A model generated the notes under the pieces. The model did not search any database, had not been told where the DNA came from, and was given only the letters and a program-made list of their open reading frames with translations. Shown piece after piece: positions 18,274-27,073 of a stretch of DNA of 64,000 nt. Every line of letters starts with the position of its first letter. Positions within the stretch are counted from its first letter, which is position 1. The stretch lies in assembly GCF_021560175.1 (NCBI RefSeq), contig NZ_CP091110.1, forward strand, positions 4,528,501-4,592,500. The letters run 5' to 3'. The position numbers and the translations under genes are program-made. This DNA comes from Neobacillus drentensis. GTDB taxonomy: Bacteria > Bacillota > Bacilli > Bacillales > Cytobacillaceae.

Positions 18274-19491
18274 TTATGCAGCAGGTATTTGAACTCTTCG
18301 CATGAACAAATAAATTAATAAATGACCTGCACCTAAAAAGAATAACAGTATTGGAATACTTTGTTCTTCATTAAACCAAGTAACTGCTGCAAGAAAAGCC
18401 AAAATCGAAATAATCCTGCCGAGATTCAGGTATATTTCCCGGACAACAATATATTCTATCCTCATTTCTGCTGCCTTCCATCCTGACCCAATTACATCAT
18501 ATGTAGTTGAACTATAAGGAACAAACAATAGTGGATACGCTATTGCAATCATCCCTCCATATAATAATAATTTCACAAAATTTAAATCCCAAATAATTAG
18601 CATAACTGAAGCATAGAGGATAATCCCACCAATTAGAATGGCTTTTTTACGAAATTTTTTCTTTATCAATCGTGACGCAAAATAGTAAGCAACAAAGGAT
18701 ATTCCGGAATTAATCAAACCAAATGTCCCTAAAGACATTTCGCTTCCGGTTGAAATGTAGACAAAAACAGAGATAACAAAAGCAAAGGTCCCCTCTCGTA
18801 ACCCTTGAACAAAATGAGCATTTGTTACAAAACGCCAATTTTCGTTTTGTTTCCTTTCCTCAATAATCCGTTTAAAGCAATACCGGCCGGAAGCAGGCCT
18901 CGGTTTTAGTGAAAAACTCATAAACACTGCCAAACCAAATAATGCTAGTGACAATCCAAAAACAAACGAATATCCGGTAAATTCTTCAAATTTTGTAATG
19001 ATAATACCGGCTGCAATTGGACCAATCATGCCGCCTGCGGAAGATAATATCCCTAAAAACCCATTAAAAAAATCTCTGGTCTCTGGTTCGGTAATTTCAA
19101 AGGTCAACACATTATAAGCTAACCAATAAAAGCCATAACCAATTCCAAGCAGTCCGCCTAGTAAAAGTAAGTAAGTAGAAGCATTTGTGCCGGTAATCAA
19201 TACAGCAAGATAAAACAATGCTAAAGAAATGACACCAATCCGCAGCACAATCACTCGATCGATTTTTTTCGCCCACCGCCCCGCCAAGATAAACGTTAAC
19301 GGCTGCAATACGACTATTGAGAGGTTATATAGGGCAATATCGGAATACTGTCCCGTTTGCTTCCAAAGATAAATATTCACAAATGTGTTGGATAAAGCAA
19401 CACTCAATGAATACAGTCCGCCAATGATCAGCAAAAGTGATAAATCCTTCGTTAATTCTACGTCACCCAAAATCTTAAATTTTTTTGCCAT
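18274..19491 (-). CDS. yqgE: MFS transporter (YqgE-like)
   Basis: 405-residue inner membrane protein with about 12 predicted helices in two halves. A basic loop near residue 205 (KRIIEERKQ) joins them. Substrate unknown; no specificity motif is recognisable. In B. subtilis yqgE occupies the same place between sodA and pbpA, which supports orthology. It begins 110 bases after sodA ends and has a GGGGAG site before the ATG. Confidence 0.8.
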   Translation of the reverse strand: MAKKFKILGDVELTKDLSLLLIIGGLYSLSVALSNTFVNIYLWKQTGQYSDIALYNLSIVVLQPLTFILAGRWAKKIDRVIVLRIGVISLALFYLAVLITGTNASTYLLLLGGLLGIGYGFYWLAYNVLTFEITEPETRDFFNGFLGILSSAGGMIGPIAAGIIITKFEEFTGYSFVFGLSLALFGLAVFMSFSLKPRPASGRYCFKRIIEERKQNENWRFVTNAHFVQGLREGTFAFVISVFVYISTGSEMSLGTFGLINSGISFVAYYFASRLIKKKFRKKAILIGGIILYASVMLIIWDLNFVKLLLYGGMIAIAYPLLFVPYSSTTYDVIGSGWKAAEMRIEYIVVREIYLNLGRIISILAFLAAVTWFNEEQSIPILLFFLGAGHLLIYLFMRRVQIPAA

Positions 19492-19563
19492 AAAAAAAAC
19501 TCCCCTTTGTCATAAGGGTAGTCTTTATCAAGGATAAGGTTCTTATACAAATTAAAACACATG

Positions 19564-19586
19564 AAAAAAAGACAGCTAATGCTGCC
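19564..19586 (-). terminator. Intrinsic terminator of sodA
   Basis: Stem GGCAGC / GCTGTC (one G-T pair), loop ATTA, then seven T on the minus strand. Confidence 0.85.
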
Positions 19587-19600
19587 TTTTAAACGCTCCA

Positions 19601-20209
19601 TTACTTCGCTGCGCTATAACGCTTAGAAACTTCATCCCAGTTTACAACATTCCAGAACGAAGAAATGTAATCAGGACGTTTGTTTTGATATTTTAGATAG
19701 TAAGCATGCTCCCAAACATCAAGGCCAAGAATTGGAGTTTTACCTTCCATTAATGGAGAGTCTTGGTTTGGAGTACTAGAAACTTCTAATTCACCATTGT
19801 TTACAGATAACCAAGCCCAGCCAGAGCCGAAGCGTGTAGTTGCTGCTTTTGCAAACTCTTCTTTGAAATTATCGAAGCTGCCAAACTTGCTAGTGATTGC
19901 GTCAGCCAATTCACCAGTTGGGGCACCGCCGCCATTTGGAGAAAGGATTTGCCAGAATAAAGAGTGGTTAGCATGACCGCCGCCATTATTGCGCACAGCT
20001 GTACGTGCAGATTCTGGAACCGCATCCAAATTAGAAATAACTTCCTCAACTGATTTAGAAAGCAATTCTTCGTTTCCTGCTAATGCATTATTTAGATTTG
20101 TCACATAAGTGTTGTGGTGTCTAGTGTGGTGAATATTCATTGTTTCTTTGTCAATATGTGGTTCTAGTGCATCTTCTGCATAAGGTAATTTTGGTAATTC
20201 AAATGCCAT
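19601..20209 (-). CDS. sodA: Superoxide dismutase (Mn type)
   Basis: Cytosolic enzyme that dismutates superoxide to oxygen and hydrogen peroxide. 202 aa, normal length. The N-terminal alpha-hairpin domain carries the [10 protein letters not shown] ligand region (27-36). The C-terminal domain carries [18 protein letters not shown] with the Asp and His metal ligands. GHANHSLFW near residue 78 supplies the other His. The pattern is of the Mn/Fe family and Mn in Bacillus. AGGAGG stands before the ATG. Confidence 0.97.
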   Translation of the reverse strand: MAFELPKLPYAEDALEPHIDKETMNIHHTRHHNTYVTNLNNALAGNEELLSKSVEEVISNLDAVPESARTAVRNNGGGHANHSLFWQILSPNGGGAPTGELADAITSKFGSFDNFKEEFAKAATTRFGSGWAWLSVNNGELEVSSTPNQDSPLMEGKTPILGLDVWEHAYYLKYQNKRPDYISSFWNVVNWDEVSKRYSAAK

Positions 20210-20576
20210 TATTAATTCCTCCTATGTACGTATTATTTTTTGGGGCTTTAGGTAAGCTTACAACCATTACGATTTATAAGAATATTTCTAAAGCTTTACT
20301 TAAAAGATACCAAAGTTGGTTTTTCCTTTCAAATAAAATGCTTATACCCAACATAAATACAATTTCCTTTTATCAAATTTTTATACCAATAAAAAGGGGA
20401 AGAATTTAAAGCCTAACTATTATTCGTAAAATTGTCATGATTCATCAAACTAGCATCCTGTCAACGATTTTTATCATACTGCGGAAAAACAATTCCAAAT
20501 CAGCGTCAATGCCTTATTGACAGGTTGTTATTAAAGGATTTTAATCAATTTGAAGGGGTAAAAAGGAGGGCCAAAT
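20210..20576. other. Divergent intergenic region between sodA and the Fnr-like gene
   Basis: Holds the rightward promoter 20517-20545 (listed separately) and, presumably, the leftward sodA promoter, for which I see only weak candidates. Inverted CTGTCAA (20458-20464) and TTGACAG (20517-20523) frame the upstream part of the fnr promoter. No gene. Confidence 0.5.
20517..20545 (+). promoter_or_regulatory. SigA-type promoter of the Fnr-like gene
   Basis: TTGACA (20517-20522), 17-base spacer, TTTAAT (20540-20545). It predicts a leader of about 25 nt, with AAAGGAGGG before the ATG at 20577. Confidence 0.65.
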
Positions 20577-21272
20577 ATGCAAACTACAAGCATTTCAATA
20601 TATACTTTACTGGTACAATTTTTCCAAAAAAATGAGCCAGTCCAAAAGGTAAAAGCGGGAACCGTCCTTTTTCACGAAAAAGATCCCGTAGAATATATCT
20701 ACTTAAATCTAAAAGGAAGTATTGCACTAGGAAGGGTTCATTTACGCGGAAAGGAATTTATTTTAAAAGTCTTGGATGACAAGGAATTAATTGTGGAGTA
20801 TCAGCTTTTTAAGCCAAATCCCCACTATCAGTTTTACGCCAAGACTCTGTCTGACTGTGAATTACTTGCTATAAAAAAAGAACAATTTGAAGAATTTATA
20901 GTAACGGACCCTGAAGCGATGATTGCTTTGGTTGAATGGTTAAGCACTGGTTACTTAAAGTCCCAAATGAAATGTCAGGACTTAATTATGAATGGCAAAA
21001 AAGGTGGTTTATTTTCCATCCTGATCCGGTTATCCAAAACTTACGGAGTTAAAACGGAAAACGGTATATTAATTGACTTGCCCTTAACCCATCAGGAACT
21101 TGCCAACTTAACCTATGGAACTAGAGAAGTTATCCAACGTGCCTTAAAAGAACTCCGAGAAAAAGACATCATTCTATATGAAAATCAAAAATTCACGATA
21201 AAGAACTTAGCTTATCTAAAAACGGAAGTGGATTGCCAAAACTGTCCGTCCGAAATTTGCGGAATTAATTAA
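20577..21272 (+). CDS. fnr: Crp/Fnr-family regulator with Bacillus-Fnr iron-sulphur ligands
   Basis: 231 residues: cyclic-nucleotide-like beta barrel (about 20-115), dimer helix, winged helix (about 165-210) with recognition helix TYGTREVIQRALKEL. The C-terminus has C220-X2-C223-X4-C228. Bacillus Fnr binds [4Fe-4S] by C-terminal Cys with the same spacing plus an Asp on the dimer helix; D135 here sits 85 residues before the first Cys, matching that arrangement. This marks it as an oxygen-sensing transcription factor of the Bacillus type rather than the N-terminal-cysteine E. coli type. ArfM-like or other Crp relatives remain possible. Confidence 0.82.
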   Translation: MQTTSISIYTLLVQFFQKNEPVQKVKAGTVLFHEKDPVEYIYLNLKGSIALGRVHLRGKEFILKVLDDKELIVEYQLFKPNPHYQFYAKTLSDCELLAIKKEQFEEFIVTDPEAMIALVEWLSTGYLKSQMKCQDLIMNGKKGGLFSILIRLSKTYGVKTENGILIDLPLTHQELANLTYGTREVIQRALKELREKDIILYENQKFTIKNLAYLKTEVDCQNCPSEICGIN

Positions 21273-21305
21273 CAGCTTAAAAGGAAATCAAAGAAGCTGA
21301 ACACT

Positions 21306-21333
21306 AAGCCACCTGGTTATCAAGTGGCTTTTT
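21306..21333. terminator. Terminator between convergent fnr-like gene and yqgC
   Basis: Stem AAGCCAC / GTGGCTT, 11-base loop, T-run on the plus strand; it abuts the stop of the minus-strand gene. Confidence 0.75.
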
Positions 21334-21814
21334 ATAGTACAAGGATAAAAAAATAGCCAACCATTATGACTTGAATAATGGTTTTTGTGATTACACTGCT
21401 TATAAACCCAATGACCGAACCAAATCCTACTTTCACACTTTCAGTAAATCCTCTTTTGTTCACTATTAACTCCGCTGCTATCGCCCCAATAAACGGACCA
21501 ATTAAAATTCCGAAAATTGGAATAACAAACGGGCCTGCTAAAATTCCTATCGTACTTCCCCAAACCCCGGCCTTGGAGCCGCCATATTTTTTGATTCCAA
21601 TGAGGTTTGCTACATAATCAGCTGCAAACAATAATACGACAAATAAACCTTGGATAAGCCAAAATAACCAACTAAAAGCCCCAAATGAAAAGAACACACC
21701 GTACAGTATAAATCCAGCCAGCAGAAATAACACACTCGGAATAATCGGGTATACCAGGCCAACAAACGCAACAATAAAAAGAATACTTATGATACTCCAA
21801 TAAACAATTTCCAT
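21332..21814 (-). CDS. yqgC: DUF456 membrane protein YqgC
   Basis: 160-residue very hydrophobic protein with 4-5 predicted helices. It has the glycine-rich DUF456 repeats (GIKKYGGSKAGVWGSTIG at about 75-92 and ILIGPFIGAIAAELI). Function unknown. Start at 21814 is chosen because AAGGATGG is suitably placed; the ATG at 21823 is only one base behind the same site. In B. subtilis it neighbours sodA and yqgB, as here. Confidence 0.83.
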   Translation of the reverse strand: MEIVYWSIISILFIVAFVGLVYPIIPSVLFLLAGFILYGVFFSFGAFSWLFWLIQGLFVVLLFAADYVANLIGIKKYGGSKAGVWGSTIGILAGPFVIPIFGILIGPFIGAIAAELIVNKRGFTESVKVGFGSVIGFISSVITKTIIQVIMVGYFFILVL

Positions 21815-21959
21815 CCGTCCCATCCTTCTTTTTTCTTATCTATTTTACGGTTTACCCTCAAAATGGTTTCATTAACCTCTACATTCTTGTATATCTCAAT
21901 GACTCAGGCTACAATAGGATGTGTGTCTTGTTATCATGTTTCATTAAAAGGTGGTTATT

Positions 21960-22727
21960 ATGAATATCTTCAAACAATTTTATAAAAGTATTTATTCCCC
22001 AAGGGATATTGCCCTATTTCGTTTTCAAGGGATTGGCAAAACGATTCTATATGTATTTTTCTTAACCTTCATCTCCATCCTGCCATCTATTATTTATTTT
22101 AGTACGGCGCTCATAGAGGGAATTGACGCTGCAAAAACAATTATAAAAGACGAAGCTCCTTCTTTCTCCATTAAAAATGGACAGCTGACAGCCAAAACAG
22201 AAGTGCCGGTTACAATCGATAAAGACAACTTTACCATTATTATTGATCCTACTGGTGCAATATCTGGAGATGACGTAGCAGAGGAAGGAAATGCATTCGC
22301 ATTATTGAAGGATGGATTTGCATTGTCCTCCGGCGGCAACGTTGAGACCTATCCATATTCGATGATGAATGATATACATATTACCAATAGCGACCTGCTA
22401 AATTTTGTTGATACGATCGGCGGAATGAAAGGGATTATTATTCCTGTTGTATCACTGTTCATTTATATTTTCTCAAGCGCAGCCAGTTTTATTGAAATAT
22501 CTGTTTTAGCGTTTATCGGGCTTGCTTTAAAAGGAAATCGTAAGCTTAATTACCGGCAATTATGGAGAATGGCAGCTTATAGTGAAACTTTGCCAACCTT
22601 ATTCTTCACCATCATGACCGCTATTCAAACTATAGTTCCGAACAGTTTCTTAATTAATTGGTTTGTAGTCATCATTGTGTTATTCCTGGCTATTAAGGAA
22701 GTTCCAAAACCTAAAAATGCAAACTAA
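21960..22727 (+). CDS. yqgB: DUF1189 membrane protein YqgB
   Basis: 255 residues. One N-terminal helix (about 27-50), an extracytoplasmic domain of about 120 residues, then three helices near the C-terminus: DUF1189 architecture. Resembles proteins linked by some authors to maltodextrin transporter neighbourhoods, but its role is not established. ATG at 21960 follows AAAGGTGG; the GTG at 21951 is part of that site. A terminator lies directly downstream. Confidence 0.8.
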   Translation: MNIFKQFYKSIYSPRDIALFRFQGIGKTILYVFFLTFISILPSIIYFSTALIEGIDAAKTIIKDEAPSFSIKNGQLTAKTEVPVTIDKDNFTIIIDPTGAISGDDVAEEGNAFALLKDGFALSSGGNVETYPYSMMNDIHITNSDLLNFVDTIGGMKGIIIPVVSLFIYIFSSAASFIEISVLAFIGLALKGNRKLNYRQLWRMAAYSETLPTLFFTIMTAIQTIVPNSFLINWFVVIIVLFLAIKEVPKPKNAN

Positions 22728-22751
22728 ACGTCCTTAAACGGACGTTTTTTT
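22726..22751 (+). terminator. Intrinsic terminator of yqgB
   Basis: AAACGTCC / GGACGTTT stem with loop TTAAAC, then seven T. It overlaps the stop codon region. Confidence 0.88.
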
Positions 22752-22812
22752 GGTCTAATTTAATGTGGACAAGCATACGAATGTACAAACATTCTTTCTG
22801 GAGGCTTGTCCC

Positions 22813-23142
22813 ATGAAAAAATTATTCGGCATTCTACTAGCTTTCTTAGTCCTATACGTTATTTATTACGATCTAACAGTCGGCACTCTTCCAACCTCCA
22901 CCCCTAAACCTGTAGACGCAAAAGTCGAGCAAAGCATCCCATCTAAAACAGATTTACCTTCTTTTGATGCAAAAGTAAAACCAGGTGATACAGTGATTTC
23001 CATTGTTGAGCATAGAATCAATAAATCACTTCCTGTTCCCATCCCTGACTTAATCGAGGACTTTCAAACATTAAATGGGGGTAAGTCCCCGGAAAAAATT
23101 CAAATTGGCTCTACATATCATTTTCCTGATTACTCAAAATAA
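22813..23142 (+). CDS. yqfZ: YqfZ-like membrane-anchored protein with divergent LysM-like domain
   Basis: 109 residues from the ATG at 22813, 10 bases after GGAGG. An N-terminal helix (MKKLFGILLAFLVLYVIYY) anchors it to the membrane. After a proline/serine linker the C-terminal ~55 residues (VKPGDTVISIVEHRIN ... IQIGSTYHFP) have the LysM pattern of a GDT start and an IQIGxxxxFP end. This suggests peptidoglycan binding outside the membrane. It lies before ispG, as yqfZ does in B. subtilis. Confidence 0.72.
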   Translation: MKKLFGILLAFLVLYVIYYDLTVGTLPTSTPKPVDAKVEQSIPSKTDLPSFDAKVKPGDTVISIVEHRINKSLPVPIPDLIEDFQTLNGGKSPEKIQIGSTYHFPDYSK

Positions 23143-23161
23143 AGAGGATATATCGTAAATC

Positions 23162-23191
23162 TTGTCAAAAATAGCACATGGCTGATACAAT
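23162..23191 (+). promoter_or_regulatory. SigA-type promoter of ispG
   Basis: TTGTCA (23162-23167), 18-base spacer, TACAAT (23186-23191). Predicts a leader of about 124 nt before the GTG start, with a CCGT-TATG-ACGG hairpin in the middle. Confidence 0.65.
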
Positions 23192-23321
23192 AAGATGAAC
23201 CTCCAAGCAGGACTATAGATTCTTCTGTTTGAGAGAACATTCGAGTGTACTGACCGTTATGACGGCAATAGATCGAATTTATTGAGATTCGAATCCATAT
23301 TTGAAGGAGAGCGAATTACAC

Positions 23322-24437
23322 GTGAGTGAAATCATACATCGCACCAAAACCCGGCCCATTAAAGTAGGAAATTTAACAATTGGCGGGAGCAATGAAATCA
23401 TTATTCAAAGTATGACTACAACGAAAACGCACGATGTGGAGGCGACCGTTGCAGAGATTAAACGCTTGGAAGAAGCAGGCTGTCAAATAGTCCGGGTTGC
23501 ATGTCCAGATGAACGGGCGGCAAATGCCATTCCTGAAATCAAGAAAAGAATTAATATCCCTCTAGTAGTCGACATTCATTTTGATTATAAATTAGCACTT
23601 AAGGCCATTGAAGGCGGTGCTGATAAAATTCGAATTAACCCAGGGAATATCGGTAAACGTGAAAAGGTCGAAGCAGTTGTAAAAGCAGCGAAAGAACGTG
23701 GAATCCCGATTCGAATTGGAGTAAATGCTGGATCTCTAGAAAAGAAAATTCTTGAAAAGTATGGATATCCAACAGCTGATGGTATGGTAGAGAGTGCACT
23801 TCACCATATTAAAATTCTCGAAGATTTAGATTTCCATGATATTATTGTCTCGATGAAGGCATCTGATGTTAACTTAGCTATCGAAGCTTATGAAAAAGCC
23901 GCACGTGCTTTCGATTATCCATTACACTTAGGTATTACTGAATCTGGGACACTTTTTTCCGGTACTGTTAAAAGTGCAGCGGGATTAGGTGCGATTATCA
24001 GTAAAGGGATAGGAAATACATTAAGGATTTCTTTAAGCGCCGACCCTGTGGAAGAAGTGAAAGTTGCCCGCGAGCTTTTAAAAGTATTTGGGCTTTCTTC
24101 TAATGCAGCAACATTAATTTCATGCCCAACCTGCGGAAGAATTGAAATTGACCTAATCAGTATCGCAAATGAAGTTGAAGAATATATTTCCACCATAAAA
24201 GCTCCGATTAAAGTATCAGTATTAGGCTGTGCTGTAAATGGTCCGGGCGAAGCACGTGAAGCGGATATCGGCATTGCCGGTGCCCGTGGTGAGGGATTAT
24301 TGTTTAGGAAAGGCGAAATTGTCCGCAAAGTTCCAGAAGCACAAATGGTTGAGGAACTTAAGAAGGAAATTGATCAAGTCGCTGAAGAATATTTCCGCAA
24401 AAAGGCAGAAGAAGAAAAGTTGTTAAATAGAAACTAA
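23322..24437 (+). CDS. ispG: (E)-4-hydroxy-3-methylbut-2-enyl-diphosphate synthase (flavodoxin)
   Basis: Iron-sulphur enzyme of the MEP isoprenoid pathway: reduces MEcPP to HMBPP. 371 aa from GTG at 23322, which aligns with the known Bacillus start (MNEITHRTKTRP-like); a TTG at 23301 would add seven residues inside the ribosome site. The N-terminal TIM barrel contains INPGNIG. The C-terminal domain has the cluster ligands SCPTCGR and [10 protein letters not shown]. ispH, the next enzyme, is at 31620. Confidence 0.96.
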   Translation: MSEIIHRTKTRPIKVGNLTIGGSNEIIIQSMTTTKTHDVEATVAEIKRLEEAGCQIVRVACPDERAANAIPEIKKRINIPLVVDIHFDYKLALKAIEGGADKIRINPGNIGKREKVEAVVKAAKERGIPIRIGVNAGSLEKKILEKYGYPTADGMVESALHHIKILEDLDFHDIIVSMKASDVNLAIEAYEKAARAFDYPLHLGITESGTLFSGTVKSAAGLGAIISKGIGNTLRISLSADPVEEVKVARELLKVFGLSSNAATLISCPTCGRIEIDLISIANEVEEYISTIKAPIKVSVLGCAVNGPGEAREADIGIAGARGEGLLFRKGEIVRKVPEAQMVEELKKEIDQVAEEYFRKKAEEEKLLNRN

Positions 24438-24444
24438 ACGCGAA

Positions 24445-24477
24445 GAAACCCGGTATGACTACCGGGTTTCTTTTTTT
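24445..24477 (+). terminator. Intrinsic terminator of ispG
   Basis: Perfect 10-bp stem GAAACCCGGT / ACCGGGTTTC, loop ATGACT, then seven T. Confidence 0.95.
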
Positions 24478-24510
24478 GTCCGTTTGTCTAGCTCCTATGC
24501 AGCATTACTG

Positions 24511-25005
24511 TTAAAAGAACGGAAGAATAAAGATACCGACAACAATTGATATGGCTCCAATACCAATTGCCCACGCACCAAGACCTTGGGCACCTCTACT
24601 CCTCGCTACAAACCCTAACACAATACCTGCAGCACCAAATAGTATAGGCATTACAAACAGTGATAAAATCGATAACGCTAAGGCAAGGGTACCAATCCCT
24701 GTTCCAGCGGCAGCTCCAGCTTTCTGCTGCTGCTGCGTATTGTTTTGATTTTTCCGCAGTGCAACAGGAACAGGTGCAGCAATTTCAGCTGCCGATTCTT
24801 CTCGGTATTGAGAAGATCTGATCGGAACAGAAGCACCAATCTCAGGTGTATTCTCTGACTTCTTCAAGGAATAAGAAGTGTTAATTGGTGCCGCTACTTC
24901 TGAAGCGGTTTCTTCCCTATATGAGGAAGGAGAATTGGGAATATCTTCTCCAATTATTGGTCCTCGAAGAGCTTCTTGCACTTTCGTGTCTCGTTCATCT
25001 GCCAT
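24511..25005 (-). CDS. yqfX: Membrane protein YqfX-like with imperfect N-terminal repeat
   Basis: 164 residues. Residues about 25-85 contain a repeated motif (SSYREETASEVAAPI and SSQYREESAAEIAAPV), hydrophilic and proline/serine rich. The C-terminal 60 residues form two glycine/alanine-rich helices separated by ARSRGAQGLG, the DUF4190-like fold. Function unknown. It is convergent with ispG and sits where yqfX lies in B. subtilis. The repeat is longer than I recall for B. subtilis YqfX (about 130 aa). Confidence 0.72.
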   Translation of the reverse strand: MADERDTKVQEALRGPIIGEDIPNSPSSYREETASEVAAPINTSYSLKKSENTPEIGASVPIRSSQYREESAAEIAAPVPVALRKNQNNTQQQQKAGAAAGTGIGTLALALSILSLFVMPILFGAAGIVLGFVARSRGAQGLGAWAIGIGAISIVVGIFILPFF

Positions 25006-25176
25006 CCTAATCCCTCTCTTTCAGTTATAGGAGCATTTATTAGTGTGGACCACCTGACGGTTTTTAGTATGTCAATGTTTGTCTTAAATAGGGATTTATT
25101 TGAAATTGCGGTAATGTAACTTTTTAAATTAATCCTTTATTGTTGGCCTGTCTTTGGTAAAATAAAAGGAGAACTT

Positions 25177-25272
25177 ATGACTAACGAGGGTGAAGAATAT
25201 AATGAAACGATTTGGTATAGATATAGATGGCACCGTAACCTCTCCCACCTCCCTGATTCCTTTTATAAATAA
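25177..25272 (+). CDS. Small upstream ORF overlapping yqfW out of frame (31 aa, possible)
   Basis: ATG at 25177 lies 6 bases after AAAGGAG, the strongest ribosome site in this leader. It reads MTNEGEEYNETIWYRYRWHR and on to a TAA at 25270-25272, overlapping the first 71 bases of yqfW in another frame. Either it is a translated leader that modulates yqfW, or a chance frame. Homology to a known peptide is not apparent. Confidence 0.3.
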   Translation: MTNEGEEYNETIWYRYRWHRNLSHLPDSFYK

Positions 25273-25795
25273 GGCCTTTAACTTAAACATTTTATATGAG
25301 GATGTAAATAAGTATGAATTGACCCCGTTTGTTAATGTACCTGAACAGGAATTCGCAAAGTGGTTTACCGAAAATGAACCGATTATTTACGAAGGCTCAC
25401 CGCCTGCACCTGGTTCCATTGATGTACTAACGAGATGGAAACATAAACATGAATTATTTTTTATTAGTGCACGAGGACCTCATTTGCTCGATGTAACGGA
25501 GGAATGGTTTTTCAAGCATGGGCTTACGTTTCACCATATTGAGTTGATTGGTTCACACGATAAAGTGGAAACTGCCAAGAGGCATAATATTGATCTGTTT
25601 TTTGAAGATAAACATGATAATGCGGTAATGATTCATGAGGAGTGCCATATTCCGGTTATTCTCTTCGATACTCCCTATAATCAGGATCCACTGCCAGAAG
25701 GGGTTATCCGTGTTAAGAATTGGCGTGAGGCCTATCATTGGGTAGAAACCTGGCTAAAGAATCAGGAACCAGTACGTAAAAAACAGCTTGTGTAA
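25202..25795 (+). CDS. yqfW: HAD-family 5'-nucleotidase-like protein YqfW
   Basis: 197-residue haloacid dehalogenase-fold hydrolase, probably a nucleotide phosphatase. Motif I DIDGTVT (residues 6-12) carries the nucleophilic Asp; motif II ISARG is near 92; the acidic metal-binding motif FFEDKHDNA is near 137-145. ATG at 25202 follows GAGGGTGA. Substrate unknown. It converges on zur, with a shared terminator. Confidence 0.82.
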   Translation: MKRFGIDIDGTVTSPTSLIPFINKAFNLNILYEDVNKYELTPFVNVPEQEFAKWFTENEPIIYEGSPPAPGSIDVLTRWKHKHELFFISARGPHLLDVTEEWFFKHGLTFHHIELIGSHDKVETAKRHNIDLFFEDKHDNAVMIHEECHIPVILFDTPYNQDPLPEGVIRVKNWREAYHWVETWLKNQEPVRKKQLV

Positions 25796-25813
25796 CCCAC
25801 AAGCTGTTTTTTT
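25778..25813. terminator. Bidirectional terminator between yqfW and zur
   Basis: Perfect 12-bp stem AAACAGCTTGTG / CACAAGCTGTTT with a 5-base loop, flanked by A and T runs. It covers both gene ends. Confidence 0.92.
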
Positions 25814-26225
25814 AACAGCAACAATCCGGACAGCGTCCATATATTTCAAATTTATGCCCAGATATATCATATCCCTTAAGATTTTCACTTAATCCCTCCA
25901 TGGGACAGGTATCGATTTCTTTGGTTTTTCCACAATCTAAACAGATAAAATGATGATGATGATGGTTTCTGGAACAAGTAAACCGGAAATGTTTTTCCCC
26001 GGATAACTCTGTCATTTCTAAGATCCCCATATCGACAAATAGAGACAGGTTACGGTAAATGGTATCAAAGCTTAAACCTGGATAATCTTCTTTTAATAAA
26101 TCGAGGACATCTTTAGCCGTTAAATATTTATCGTTATCTGCAAATAATTGCAGCATATCTTCTCTTTTTCCTGTTTGTTTAAATCCATTTTCCTTTAGGT
26201 GCTGTATGGCCTCATTTACATTCAC
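25812..26225 (-). CDS. zur: Zinc uptake repressor Zur (Fur family)
   Basis: 137-residue Fur-family repressor that, with Zn2+, represses zinc uptake genes. N-terminal winged helix (about 1-80, with [13 protein letters not shown] recognition region), then a dimerisation domain with a native SRNHHHHHF metal-binding segment and two Cys pairs, CLDCG and CPDCC. It overlaps znuB by 4 bases and is therefore in the operon it should control. Confidence 0.9.
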   Translation of the reverse strand: MNVNEAIQHLKENGFKQTGKREDMLQLFADNDKYLTAKDVLDLLKEDYPGLSFDTIYRNLSLFVDMGILEMTELSGEKHFRFTCSRNHHHHHFICLDCGKTKEIDTCPMEGLSENLKGYDISGHKFEIYGRCPDCCC

Positions 26226-27073
26226 TTAGCTCCTCCTCCTAATCGATTGGTCATTTTTTTATAAAAGATTGCCATTATTAAGATGAGAACCGCGAGCATA
26301 ACAATCGTACCCCCGGGTGCAAGATCCAGGTAATAGGCCGTAAAAAGTCCACCTAAGACAGAGAGTTCACCGAAGAGAACCGATAAAAAGATCGTTTGTT
26401 TGAACCCCTTGACGATGCGAATACTTGCCGCAACTGGAAGTGTCATTAAAGAGGAAACCAATAAGATTCCTACAATTCTCATCGAAGCAGCAATCACAAG
26501 TGCTACCATGACAATAAAGATGAAATGAATACTTTTCGCAGGTATTCCTGAGGCTTTGGCATGTTCCTCATCAAAAGAAAGTAAAAATAGCTCTTTATAC
26601 AATAAAATAATTACGACTGTGACTAGTATACTTATAATCAATATAACCCATAAATCGGTCCGGCTGACAGCAGAGACACTGCCAAATAAATAACTATACA
26701 AATCGGTATTAAATCCATTGGCAAGCGAAATAAAAATGACTCCAAGCCCAATTCCGCCTGACATAATAATTGGAATCGCCAGCTCTTGGTATTGCTTGTA
26801 AACGCCTCTTAGCTTTTCAATAAACAATGAGCCGCCTACAGAAAAAACCATTCCCATATAAAGCGGGTTCAAACCCGCAAGCATTGTAAATTTATTTTCA
26901 ATAAGCAAGCTTGCGGCAATGCCTGCCAAGGTAACATGACTTAAGGCATCAGCAATTAACGATAACCTTCTGACGACGATAAACACTCCTAGCAAAGGGG
27001 CTAGGATTCCAATCAAAATCCCTGTTAAAAACGCATTTTGTAAAAATTCATAATGAAAAATACCTTCGATCAA
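26222..27073 (-). CDS. znuB: Zinc ABC transporter permease
   Basis: 283-residue ABC-3 family permease with about eight helices, for Zn2+ (or Mn2+) import. Characteristic residues [13 protein letters not shown] near 36-48 and [21 protein letters not shown] near 197-217 match the family. It overlaps znuC by 4 bases upstream and zur by 4 bases downstream. No substrate-binding protein gene (znuA/adcA) is adjacent. Confidence 0.88.
   Translation of the reverse strand: MIEGIFHYEFLQNAFLTGILIGILAPLLGVFIVVRRLSLIADALSHVTLAGIAASLLIENKFTMLAGLNPLYMGMVFSVGGSLFIEKLRGVYKQYQELAIPIIMSGGIGLGVIFISLANGFNTDLYSYLFGSVSAVSRTDLWVILIISILVTVVIILLYKELFLLSFDEEHAKASGIPAKSIHFIFIVMVALVIAASMRIVGILLVSSLMTLPVAASIRIVKGFKQTIFLSVLFGELSVLGGLFTAYYLDLAPGGTIVMLAVLILIMAIFYKKMTNRLGGGAK

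Noticed and set aside
17998..18318. Reading frames on both strands across the GC-rich element
   Set aside because: They follow the repeat's base composition, lack ribosome sites and match no protein pattern; the DNA is a noncoding repeat.
23192..23321. Possible tRNA or known riboswitch before ispG
   Set aside because: No acceptor/T-loop pattern and no riboswitch core I recognise; kept only as a structured leader.
25940..25970. Run of histidine codons in zur suggesting an engineered tag
   Set aside because: It is internal, within the metal-binding dimerisation domain of a Fur-family protein, where His-rich segments are normal.
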